DNA of 64,000 bases from NCBI RefSeq assembly GCF_000699445.3, contig NC_067196.1:22461116-22525115 (forward strand). Reading direction: 5' to 3'. The notes beneath the pieces are model-generated. The model saw only the letters and a list, made by a program, of their open reading frames with translations, was not told the DNA's origin and searched no databases. The stretch comes from Schistosoma haematobium (lineage: Eukaryota; Platyhelminthes; Trematoda; Strigeidida; Schistosomatidae). Below, in pieces: positions 1 to 13,033 of this stretch; positions within the stretch are counted from its first letter, which is position 1; every line of letters begins with the position of its first letter. A program made the translations under genes and the position numbers.

Positions 1-1426
1 CAACTGAAATGAGAATGTCAGATGATCGACTAGTTCAACATAAGTTATTTGGATTATTTTCGAATAGATTAGCAACTTCCCGATATTACTACCAAGGTTG
101 AATCAAAAGAACCAAAAATTGTAGAACATCTTTTCAATTGAATAAAATTTAAAAAATACATCTATTCTTTGTTACTAAATATGTTTTTCTGAATAAAACA
201 TGGATATACGCGAGAAACAGAGAAGGACAATGCGCTATATGACAATTCAGAAAAGAAAACAGAGCTATGAGAAGAAGAGACAGAGAGAAAGTGGTGACAT
301 GAAGAAAAAACTACACTGAATGTATTAGTAGTTAGATACATTGCAACAACAAAGAATATCAAAAAGAACCACACACCGATAGATAGACAGACAGACACGG
401 AGAGGAAGCGAACACTCACCAGTACAAAGTACATGCACAATACACTCACTTGTTTACACACATATTGAATAATAGTAATAATAATAATGGAAAGTTTCTA
501 TGGGAACACACAAATACATTATAAACCACACACATAAAGTAGAAATAAATAGGATTATGAGGTGCTTTGTGAGTTTGGGCAAATTAAACATGGTTCAATA
601 GGAAGAAATGGGAACGTAATGCAATATTTATACATGTTGTACATGTACTTATTTAATCTATTTTGGTTTACTGATATATACTGCTACATTATGATTAATA
701 TTAATGTTATTTACTGCTGGTTTATACTAAAAACAAAAGAACTCAGCCCGTCAAAACTTATCAAGAGTATCTACCTATAGATAACCTCTGTATTAGATAT
801 CGAAATGCGAAGAAAAAAGTCAAGATGACAACACACACCTGAAAGGAATGTTGTTGACAATGGGGGGGGCAAGGAGTGGGGAGGCGAACAATCAGTTGCA
901 AGACGCAGGAAACACCAGAAAGCATATCAACCTTTAATTGATCATGAATTAGATGTTATCTTCGTCAGATAAAGCAAAGGAAAAAATTGTAACGAATCAC
1001 GATTTTCAATTAAAGATTAGTAATTCAGGAATAAAAAATCCAAAGGAGATACAAGTTCGTTCAACTGTGAAGATATGAAATAAATATGTCTCGATGATGA
1101 TGAAGACGAAGTGATGATTAGTAAAAGAAAAGAATATATAATACAATTCACAATCGTTTCTGGCAAATTTTTTTTTCCACTCCCAATTGTTTATCCTACA
1201 TGTTGTTGTTCATTGCTCCACATTGATCACTCGACAAGGCTACTGTCGCGAAAATTGATTTTTATGGAGGGAAGAATGTTAGAATTTCGTACTTAGTCAT
1301 GTGGCTATTATTTTACAAATCAAATGGTATAGGGAGTTTACAAACATGAAAATTGTTCCATCGGTAGTAGCATACAGACATACATACACAGTTTGATAAA
1401 CATGATTCTAGATAATGACAATATTA
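1..1426. other. 3' flank and likely 3'UTR of the LGN gene
   Basis: I see no coding sequence here. A minus-strand ATTAAA (933-938 on plus), about 490 nt past the stop, is a possible poly(A) signal, but this is weak. Short ATT repeats at about 468-488 and a G-run near 863 are the only other notable features. Confidence -1.
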
Positions 1427-1768
1427 TTACAACGGTGGACGACATCGTTGTTCATCTAAACGTGTCGATTGAACACGCTGAATTAATGCAAATAGATCGT
1501 TAGCATCACCATCATCATCATCAACGATAGCTGGGACAGAACATCGATTTGTTAAATTATTAAATGCACCGGATGAAGTATATAAAGTTAATTCTCTGTG
1601 TGAATTAGACGTTGTTATTGTTGTTGCTTCTGATGTACTTATTGGTTGACGAATTCCCCTGGAACCATCACCATTATCATTATTACGATGAGTTGGATTA
1701 GTATGTGATTGAACTTGAGTAAGGGGATCAGGTAGATTGGTTCGTTGGTCGTTGATTCGTGTACATGT
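1427..1768 (-). CDS. LGN gene, coding exon 11 (second half of GoLoco 3, GoLoco 4, stop)
   Basis: This exon encodes residues 943-1055. It starts TCTRINDQRTNL, completing GoLoco 3. Near the end it has DLFALIQRVQSTRLDEQRC (GoLoco 4), then RPPL and a TAA stop at 1429-1427. The acceptor is TTCTCTTACAG|ACA. There is no conserved tail after the last motif. Confidence -1.
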   Translation of the reverse strand, partial: TCTRINDQRTNLPDPLTQVQSHTNPTHRNNDNGDGSRGIRQPISTSEATTITTSNSHRELTLYTSSGAFNNLTNRCSVPAIVDDDDGDANDLFALIQRVQSTRLDEQRCRPPL

Positions 1769-4700
1769 CTGTAAGAGAATAAAATATATACAATGATAGA
1801 TAATATTTGAAGATTTTCGATGTGTCGTGGTCTCTAAGTTGGCTTATTAAGTTGTGAAGCTTTCATTGACTTTCTAGACGACATCATCAGTACATGCTCC
1901 AAAAGAAAGTGAGCTATTGGAATTCCTTCACAACTGACAAACAGCTTATTCTGTTGACATGGAATTTGATTAGTTGTTATCCATAGTTGTGTTACTACTG
2001 TTTGTGAACCTAACTTGATAGTCTTATACCTTGGTCTGACCTCTGATCTCAAGGTTGTGTACGCTTTATCTCACTGATTAATTTTGATATGTCTGTCATC
2101 CAATAAGGTGTTCCGATCGGTCACATATCGATCAATAGATATACTAAAATCGAACCAACCTATTTGTGGCTAGAGGTCAGGGCCAGGTGAGGAGACAATC
2201 TAAACTGCAGATGTAAACAACGGTAAAACGACTAGGGATAGCAACTAATCGAATATCATGTTAGTAAAACAATCTGTTAATCAAATGTAAACAACTTCAA
2301 ATAGCCCACTTCCCTTTTAAATATTTGCTGACGATGTTATCTAGAAAAAAAGAGCTTCATAAATAAACTATCCAACTCAAAGAAAACTACACCTTCAGAA
2401 TACAGTGGAAAGTTGGTTAAAAAACAAAAATATTTGGAAAACAAAAATATTAGCAATGCTTGAATACATGATTCGAAGTATCATTCAAGTGTATTTTTAA
2501 CAATTCTTAATTGATTCGATGGAATTCACTGTTGGATAAGAATTAAGTCTGACAATCAGATCTTAATTTTACTGGTACTTGAGCGATCTAAATTATGTGC
2601 GTCTTCCGACTGTCTTTGTTTCAATGAACTTCAAATAATGTTTAAAGCAAATATATATAGTGTATAAATGTGTAAGTGTGCTGAAGAAAAAACATATTTT
2701 CCTAACCAGTTGTCGTGTTCCTCTTAGATGATATCTGTTCGGTCGAGGATTTGAGTTAGTAAATTTAACCTCTTAATCAGATATCAATCGGATACATCGT
2801 ATCAACGTGTCCATCGCATGATTTATTTATTTAAACAATTAAGAACTCAATCGTTTATCGGATCATCAAATTCCTAAGCCCTAGCACTATTTAAATACGT
2901 GTTTATGTGCTCTAGATTGAAAATCCACTTCTAAAGCGGAAACCAGTAATACTATATAGCTGCTCGAATCGAAGTAAAGGTTGAGTGGAGTCCGAACAAA
3001 CAAATCGACAGATGAAAATAGAATACTTTAACAGTTAGACCATTGTTCCACTCTCTTACAGCTTTACAAAGATAATTGTTGATCAAGTCACGGTATGGAT
3101 ATATATTAAAATTTGTTGAAAAACTGAGAATAGTTAATATCAGCTTCTCAACTATGTTCTATAAACATTATAAAATACGGCTGTTTAACGGATAGATCAC
3201 TTGATTTATTTGACGAGCCGTGTATAATTCTTAATACACTTGATTACTGACAAGATCTCTCTACTAAAAGATAAGCTCGATACTTTTCAGTCTATGTCGC
3301 TTATGGTGCTAGAGCCGTGGATCCAAGTACCTATCGTAGGATGAGTATTCCATAACTACCAGGTCATTTTGTACTGCTCCAAACAGCAGTGGAAAACAGT
3401 CATTTTAAAACTTGTAAGATATAGATTATGGGTGTTCAATAATATTATATTTCATTTAAATGAACCACTGAAAGAGTCATGCTGAGGTTAGATGCACAGT
3501 CATATAGAAAAAATAAGTGACTAGATGAGATTATAAGCCTCTACCGATCTAGATGGTTGTCAAAAGTTATGAACATCCTACGATAGTGTTTGGAAGTGAG
3601 AAGAAAAGTACATCACATTGGACCAAAACATCAGAGTCCAGTCTATATATATATATATATAACCTGTTGGATCTGAGATGAGTAAGGAGGTGGGATAATA
3701 CTAATATTAATGTAAAACCACTAGACCAAAGTCGATAAAAAAGATGAAAACAAACTAGAATAATCAAGAGAAATGCACTAAAGATCAACAAAGAGGAACA
3801 ATGAACGACGACGAATAATGAAAGTCCTTAATTCGATTTCGTACTGGCTAGGAGTCTTATGCTAGAAAAAAAAACAGCCGTCCATTGGTTCTTGGTTTTA
3901 GTGATGGTTTGGCCATGATCAGTTCTTGATTCAAACTATGAAAATATTAGTAATTAATGCATTTGGGAAATTTAACGCATTTCGAAGATTCAGCCAGAAA
4001 TTATTAAAATCATCGTTTTGGAATTCTAAAACCATGCTGATTCTTAGAAATATCTAGTTTTACATATATTCAGACACTTTTCACGACTTCACCAACGATC
4101 AAAGATGTAATAAAACTTCTGATATTATCTTCTTGATCATTTAATTTCATAATCTATATCATGAACTGACCTACGCAAAACAACCGACGAAAATCAGGAA
4201 ACACTGGAAAGCTGCTTCGTCTTGGTATGGGACTTCTCAAACAATGCCCATTCACAACCCAACGGGGATCGAACAAGAGTCCACACTGATGAGGAGACCC
4301 ATATCAGGATGAAAGAAAAGTCCTGTGCTCCTTCTTTTCCGGTGGTTGTCTAATTAGTATCATTTCGTAACGTAAACTGTAAAATTGGACAATCTTCACA
4401 AACCCCCATTATAGTATTGTCTTTTGAACTGTTGAATACAAGCTTAGAAAGGTAGGTATTGGAGCAACCGTACGTATTACTGTTTCGAATGTTTTGAACC
4501 AATAGCTTTCGACTTCCAAATCGCTTATTTAAGATTTGTAAGTAACATTAATTTATTAATTAGTTAAACGGATTCAAAATAAAAACTCCATAAAAAACAA
4601 CCTACCTGAATTCGAAATATCATTTCTAAAAACTCATCGTCCAAATCACCAGTAGATGAAACAGTATGACCGCGACGTCCACGTGTATCAACACCACTAC

Positions 4701-7700
4701 CAGCAGCATTACTTCCTACTCCTCCTCTTATTACCGCTCTTCCTGTTTCACAGCTACCACAACTAGCTCTTGTAGCAGGAAATGTAGTGGTGGTGGTTAG
4801 ATTGTGATCAAATAATCCAGTGACATCATCATTATTACTGCTGTTATTGCGTAGTCTAGGTTCTGGAAGACCATCACTTGCACAGCTACTTGTTGATTTG
4901 AACACTGAATTAGTTGAACCGAAATAACGGTTGTTATTATTATTAGCAGGAGTAGTAGTATTATTATTGCTATCTAATAAATGAAGACCTGGACCAGAAC
5001 GAAGACCAGGGAAAACAGATAAGTTGGCTCGTTGGTCATTCATTCTAGCACCCTAAACATACACACATAGAGTAGTGGAAGCATAACAAGGAAAGAAAGG
5101 AAATAGAAAATATTGAATCATATATATATATATATACGAAAAAATTGAACGCTAGCTCAGTAGATGTAGATGTCCACTGTTTAAGAGTCTCATGATAGGA
5201 CGATACAACTATTCAGTATTTTTTGCTCAGCGATGACGTGAAACTTTAAATTCAACAATCTTCATAATGTCATTGTATATGTGTACATATACTGAAAAAA
5301 TGACCAGAAATAAAACCCATTGGAGGATGTTGTATTTTTATTTTGTGAGTTAAACATTCCCTATGATTACATAACAGAAGCTGTCAAGACTTTTTGTCTA
5401 TTACAGACAGCAGATAGTAGTAACGTTTATGAAATTAGACAACTAAGTTGACAATTGCAAATAACACTAATGAATAACATTGATGGTTGAAAATGTGGTT
5501 AACTGATTATTTTTAAAAAAAAATTGGTAATATATTTTCGGAAGTCAAGAAAAAACAAACAAAATACTACATGCTAACACTGCTTAACACTAATGAAAAT
5601 ACATTAGATTGACATGGAGCAGTAATTTTTATGATCTCAAGTAGCTATGATGTAAGTAATAATGTAAAAACGAAGTTAGATAGGTGAATGTAATTGAAAG
5701 ATAGGGTTAGATAAAGCTTTCATACTATGATTGATACTTTCTAACAAGTTCTATCTGTAATTTTGAAGTAACTGATGCTCCACTGCCACAAACTTTGAAC
5801 CCGTATCACTACTTGGCGTATCACAGTGAGTCGAGACTTCAACACTAAACGATTCGGGATGCAACCGATTTCCTGCAGGACTGAAAATTTTACATTCACC
5901 GGCTACTAGTTAATAATCAACAGATGTAAGTGACAGACTGGGGGACTGTGAACATTATGCTTGTTGCACTTAGATGTCATTTGAGGGTCAAATAACACAT
6001 TAAAAATTACAAAGATGCGTTAATGGAGAAAGTCCATTAACAAACTAAGCAAGGTCTCAGCTTACATGTCCTTATCTAAGTCAGAGGGAGAATTGCATAA
6101 TCCCATGATTTATGTACATCACAATCCGGTTCGGCGATGAAACCCTCATACTTATTTCAATCTTCTCGTTTGCATAAAAGGATTCATTATACTGTAACTG
6201 AATTGGATCATAAAAACCAACAGTAACTTAATATAATGGTGGAATACAGAAATACATACACATTCAGAATGTACAAGAAAATTAAATTTACCTGAACCCC
6301 TTCGATTAAGTCAAAGAACGCTTCTTCATTTGTACCAATTTGACTGCGAAGTGAAGAGTTATCATAGTCGGGTGTACGACGAGAATTTCCAGATGACAAC
6401 TGAACATTGTTTGACTCTTGTACACTATTTGTTTCAGTCGATTGAATGGGTGGCGTACCTTGTCCAGTAGTACGTAAATAACAACGTTGTTCATCCATAC
6501 GACGAGATTGTGATTCAAGTAGAAGTGAGAAAAACATTTCTTGTTGATCTACTGAACGTTCTTCTTCAACTAGAGATGCGGCAGCGACTGCAACTGCTGA
6601 CGAACTAGTACCAACAGTATTACATGTATTTCCAGAATCTAAATTTTCACTTGATAAATTAGAATTTCTATTCATCTGAGACATGGATTCAATTGATTCT
6701 AAATTGCCTTCAATATCTTGAAGATTAGGTATATCAATTTGTTGTGATAAACTTGGACGAAATGATGGAGCACTTAAATAAAATTCAACCTGAAAATATT
6801 TTGTTTTATAAAGTAAATAGTCATAATCAAAATTCATCTCAACTTAATACATAATTTCAAAATAATACTCTTAAATATTGACTAATTTAATAAACATATT
6901 CTATACTTGCATTCGTACAGGGATGGTAGCTTATTGGTTAAGACATTTAACCTATCAGTAATCAAGTCCCAGGAGAAAACCCTCGGTCCTATATCTATTT
7001 CGGATTGGATAACTGGGTAGTATGATATACTAGACTTCGCAATTAGAGAGTATCTTTAAATCAAGAACACAAATCTGTATCTGGTAAATGAGTTAGTAAA
7101 CAAGTAATCTGTATAATTGACATTTGATCACAAGATATTAGGCAAGGTTTGCGAATCTTATTCTTTTGTATATTTCGGTTTAACGATTATAAGAATATTG
7201 AAGACAGAAGATTAAACGCATTCAATAAACCGAGATTAAACAAACTTCAATAAATATCAGCCACACTATAAGTTTGGGGGCTAATGAAACTCCTAAGGTG
7301 ACCAAACCGAAGTAGAGAGAGGAGCTTCGAACCTGGGATACAAAATAGTAGACATTGAAAGCGAGATTTTTCATAACATTAGTCAGACCTATATGTTGTT
7401 CGGCTTGGTAACATCCGAAGTAGTAGGTTTAAATGAGCGATCGTAGTTTCAGATTATTTGAACAAGATACAGCATTGGACACAATGATTCTTCATAAAGC
7501 AATAATTTAGCAACCAAAACATTGTTTTGACAGTTCAGAACTTTTAAGCCTTTAACCTAAAGGTCCATTTCTTCACAAGACAGAACAGCATCAGGAAATA
7601 TATTCTGCTGGCGATTTGGTTGACAAAGTAGATTCCTGCATAATATGCAATCCTTGTTCGAATAATTTTTCGAATTCCTTAGGCGAACCTTTCGTTTCTG

Positions 7701-10700
7701 CCAATTTAGTTCAACATTCCCTGGTGTCCTCCGGTTTCTGTGGAAGGAAATACATCTGGGCCGTCAAAAGTGTGACGAAGACGCACTTGGAAGAGGTTAA
7801 AGTGCACAGCAATTTTTAACAAATTGATCAATTCAGTCAAAAAGTCTACTATCCACTGATTTTATGACGACAGTAACCTGTCAACCAATTTCTAATTTGA
7901 AAATAATTTACAATAAATAAATTACTTCAATCATCAAAAGTTTGGGCAACCAAGCAACACCATTTTTCCTCACATACAAAAATAGGCACAGAGCGGAATA
8001 CACTAACTTATAATACATGTCACATTATTATTAGTGGTATTGTCATTTCAGGAAATAAAAAAATGAACCATGACACTACTTACCATGTTTTCCTTTTTCG
8101 ACTCTGATAGAACAGGTGTTGGAACATCTAAGTAAAAGGAATTTTAAAATAAGAACTATAATTACGTGAACTGAATCTTCGGTTATATCTAAGAAAAAAT
8201 TAAAATCAATTTTTTGAAATTAATATTATTATTTTTGGCAGTTCATATTAATAACTGACTTTAATTGAACGATCACAGACAACTAGAAGGTATTGGACAG
8301 TTGTTTCGTTCTAATATGGTACTCTTCGAAAATGTACATCTACAAATATCACCGAAGACCAGAGCCAGGGTCTTCAGATCTCGCGTCGTGTGTTAAATAC
8401 TTAGACCATTGGGCTGCTTTAGAATGGTTGGCATTCCTAACACCAATCAACTCCAAATAATGCAAAACCATGAACCAGTTCCAGTGGTGAGTAGCTGCTG
8501 CTTCACATTTAACATGAGTGAATTACACTTGTTAAATATATATATTTCTTATTGTTAAATAACTACATTATACATATATTCGTATTCCTTTTATCATAAG
8601 TTTTCAATTGACCTATTGGCTATTATTATTATTATCCGTAGTGTCGCGATTTGGTCTGTGCACGACCGGTTCTTACGGAATACGACCTGTCAATCTCCGA
8701 GTCGGGCGTCTATTGAGTCTTTCATCCGGTTCAGCAACGCTCTGTTGAAAATTATTTCCTGGTACCGATAGTAGTGTGATTCTTCTGTAGTTCCCACACT
8801 TGTTCATATCTCCTTTCTTTGCTATTCGTATGAGTTATCCTTCTTTCCAGTCCGTCTGTGGCACTTGTTATTCCTCCCAAATCTTCCTCAATAGAACGCG
8901 GATCATCTTTGCAGTTACTTCTAGTTCTGACTTTAGTGCTTCGGCTGGTATATTGTTGGGTTATGCTGCTTTTCCACTCTTGATTTGTCTGATGGCCATC
9001 TTGATTTCTTCGATCGTTGGTGGAGTGACATGTATAGGATGGTCTGTGTGTGCTGCTTCGATATCCGGTGGATTCAATGGAGCTGGCCTATTCAAGAGTT
9101 CTTCAAAGCGTTCTACCCATCTGTTCCTCTGTTCTTGGGTCTCAGTGATTGGCTTGCCTTCTTTGTCCTTAACCGGTTTCTCTGATTTACTATATTTACC
9201 TGCCAGCAACTCTCGAAGAGCGTGGAGCATTTTCCCTTTCGTGAACGGAGTACAACAACGTCTCTCTTGCATCTAGCTTTCGCAGTGCAGCTTGGGTCCA
9301 ATGGGTTTCACTGATTCCAAGAACCGCAAAGTTGTATCTCCTCATTTCCGTTGCTATTTCACTGGTCACCCGGTTTCCCACATCGTTCAGATATTTCATG
9401 TACCTATAAAAATTGTTGCTCTGGTTGTTAGAAGAGACATCGGCCTCGTGACTTTCGCAGAATCTCGGCTTTCATCTTGAGGCGTCATAATTCTTCCTTC
9501 AACTCGATAGACAGAGTTTGATTTTTTTAAATTTGTTTAATCTGGTTAGCGTTTTTTGCAAGGTTGTGTTCTATGGCATAAGGTTGTTGACCCCATGTCC
9601 AACTCCTCTCTTTTACCCGGGCTTAAGACCGGCAGTAGCCCTAGAAGAGCAACAGGTGGAGTTTATTCTTAATTTATTCCCAGTTTATTGGTTACAGCCA
9701 TCACACTCACTTTTGGCTTGATCTTGTATAATTCTTTTTATTTTACGGTGTGATGTGGTCTGGTTTGCTTGTATATAAACTACATGTGTCTGAGATTGTT
9801 CTGGACTCGACGGGCAGGGCTACGCGGAAAGTTACTATTTTGGGGATTAATAGGGATTCAGAGTTGACGCAAGACGGCTAGTTCTGGTTGATATGTCATT
9901 GGTTTAGCACAGGAACAAGGTCATAGAAGTCGGAATTCTGATTGGCGATTTTGTCACGTGATAATTGACAGAGGCAGAAGTCATAACATAATACAACTAT
10001 CTCCACAACCACCCGCGTCTATACTAATGATAGTATTGTCATATAAGAAAAGAAACGCAGGAAAATAACATCATGTGGTTGGTCAATATAAATCATTTAA
10101 TATCATCCAATGCATAAGAAATTGTTGGAAACTCCATCGTCAAGACAAAATCAACAAAGTTTGTAGCTTTATAAAATATGCTTAAAATATATATGAGCTA
10201 AATAACTACATAGAAAGAAGCCTAAACAATAATTAGTAGACAGAAAGCATCACAACCAGGAGGTTAGTCAGTCAGTAAGTCGTATGCGACGTAAAACTTG
10301 CCGACCCACATCAGCACAGTGAGATTCCAGAGTAGCGGAAGTAGTAACGTTGTCACTGATAGAATTCGAAAAAGAAATGATTCGTGTGATCAAAAAGTAA
10401 AATATGATTTAGAAACTCAGGATCTATGGGAAAAGAAATAATGAATGCATCTAAGCCAATGTGACCGACTCTACGTCTTAACACACAACATTAACCACTG
10501 ATCATGATAATCGTGTAGTGGTGGTTGCTGTGGCTAGAATACATAGGTCTTAATCAGCAACCTTGCTTTAGCTACTTCTGATTTTGGGTAAAGACTTAAA
10601 GATATATGCAATAGATAGTCTGCAAGACATTAAATTACTCTATTGGACTTAAAAAGCATAGTTGGCAACGTGATTCGGTAAACATTGATAAACACATTAA

Positions 10701-12938
10701 GTGGTTTACTATTTAGAACTTTTATTCATTTAATCCCAGTATCGATGACCAATAAAGGATTTCACAAAGGCAATGGCACAGACATAATCAAAGTAAGTAA
10801 AACTTATCGTTAATTCTCATTCGCATTTCAGTTGCTGTACTTTATATTAGCATAAACGAACAGTTGTCAGTCAAATAGTTACTTAAACGACTTAGGACCT
10901 GGGCATGAATGTGCGTCGTCCTCAATGACCACATGACATTAAATTATCAATAATGACAAAATGTTAACCAAATGTTTAGTACAGTATTAGTACAAGTAAT
11001 TGTAGTGTCTATGACAGTAAAAAAAGCATTCGACTCCAATTAATTCAGTCACAAATTCAAAAGCCCACTCGTAATCATGGAGTCATAAATGACTAACAGA
11101 TGACAGTTGTGTAAAGCTTTCTCTCAAACCACGGTACTATGCCACAAACTGACGATATCTCCGCTTTTTCCAACCAGTCCCGGTGTCGGAAAATAATGCG
11201 ATGTGGAATTTTCTGGGACGGCATTAGTAGTACATATCCAAGCACCGAAGCCAGTGTTGCGAGATAGTGAGACTAATCGGATTGTCGTCACTTTCCGCGA
11301 ATACACGTTACCGAACTTCCGCATATTAAGTGCTAGTTCTTGCGTGAATGAATAACTGCGATAACTTTCTTATAATTCATGTTTGCACTAACCTTTTCCG
11401 TTATTCAATTGAGTTTAATTTAGTTATTTTACTGTCCCTTCATCATATATATATACATGGTGTTCTACTCCAAGTTAGTCTTGTTGAACATTATATTTTC
11501 ATGATTAACTAATTTTCCCCGGTGTCCCCCAGTGACTTACGAATTATCATCAAGGTGATGTATGTCAGTCTTCGGCTTATCTAGCTTACATTGGATCCTG
11601 TTTTTATTAGAATAATCTCAATCGTTCTTAATTTATAATTACAGTACCCTGATCACAAAAACTGAGATGAAACTATTGGGAAACAAACACTTCATTTCAA
11701 GTATAATTTGCAAAAAGGAGAAAAATATAGTTTGTCTTTGATCGAACAAATATTAATTACGGTAAATAACAAAAGTGAGTCATTTTTTATTACCCAAAAA
11801 AGTGAATAACAGAATCTGTATAATAATATAATTAGAAAACATTGTGTAAATATCACAAAAGAATCACAGATACTGATACAATTGGATATATAAATCTGAA
11901 AGATTAGTGATTAATCGACTATCAATATTGAGTCAGGGACTTCAGAAAAAACCATAGTTAAAAAACAATAATTCCAATAAAATACAAGTACCAACAAGAC
12001 AAAATTGAGGTAATGATTATAATATAAGACAAGAAATCCTCAATACCATAATGGTGTTATCATCAAGGTGCAAGTGGACACATATGATCTTTACTCTGTT
12101 TATCGAATTTAATATTTAAAAAATACTAAGAAACTCTATCCAGTTGTTTATTTATTTATTTATTTATTTCAACACATAGATATTGGTACAAAGAGGCACC
12201 AAATACATATGCACCACACAAATCTCATTCGATATGTGTGAGGGCTGTGATACTGCCCGGGTGCCCAGACCAAAGCAGGTGGTTTTCTTAGGGGACCACA
12301 CCGCGAGCTTTTGACCTAAAGGTCTGACTCGCAAGGCAGTGGAGCATCGTCAGGAGATGCAGTCCCATGGAAGCCAGTGACCAACAATTGGTTCATACGC
12401 CATTTGTCCCCGCAGGATACTGGAGCCCATGTGCACCATTGGTTTGGAATCCAGTTAAAGCGCCGGACATTCGCTTTTCGTCCTCCCATTTTCGTAAACA
12501 ACACCCCCGCCACGAGAAGGCAGTGAGTAGGACTTCCCTGGCAGAGGCTATATACGCGTGGCCATGTGAGAGCATTTCGAGAGGGAGAGCGGACTCTCCC
12601 CACTCTCGGCCGTACCAGGGCATTTGGGCGCCTATCCAGTTGACGAATTCACTACTCAATAGATCAATCACAAGCAACGTAAAATCTGGTGTATACAAAT
12701 AAGTGAATCAGTTCAAGTTTCCAAGTATCAACTGTAGTACGAAACAGGCATAGATAGTATGACTCGAAAAAAATTATTAGTTTGTGAAATATAAAGTATA
12801 AGATAATTTTAGAACTGAAAATCTAAAGTAAAGCAAATAGTGAATGCACATGTCATTGTGACCAATTCTGAACTATGTCATCGAGTCTCCAACCAATGGT
12901 CAGAATGAATTCACTTATTTTGCATACATAGGATGGCG

Positions 12939-13033
<95 letters not shown>

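Noticed and set aside
6306..6518. 70-codon minus-strand frame inside LGN exon 9
   Set aside because: Alternative frame of the GoLoco exon; the exon frame carries the conserved motifs.
8800..9276. 158-codon plus-strand frame, repeated at 19741-19346
   Set aside because: Antisense reading of RTE reverse-transcriptase sequence; both copies match only because of the inverted repeat.
12316..12702. Overlapping frames of 95-111 codons on both strands
   Set aside because: They lie in the leader of the non-autonomous RTE derivative and have no protein similarity.
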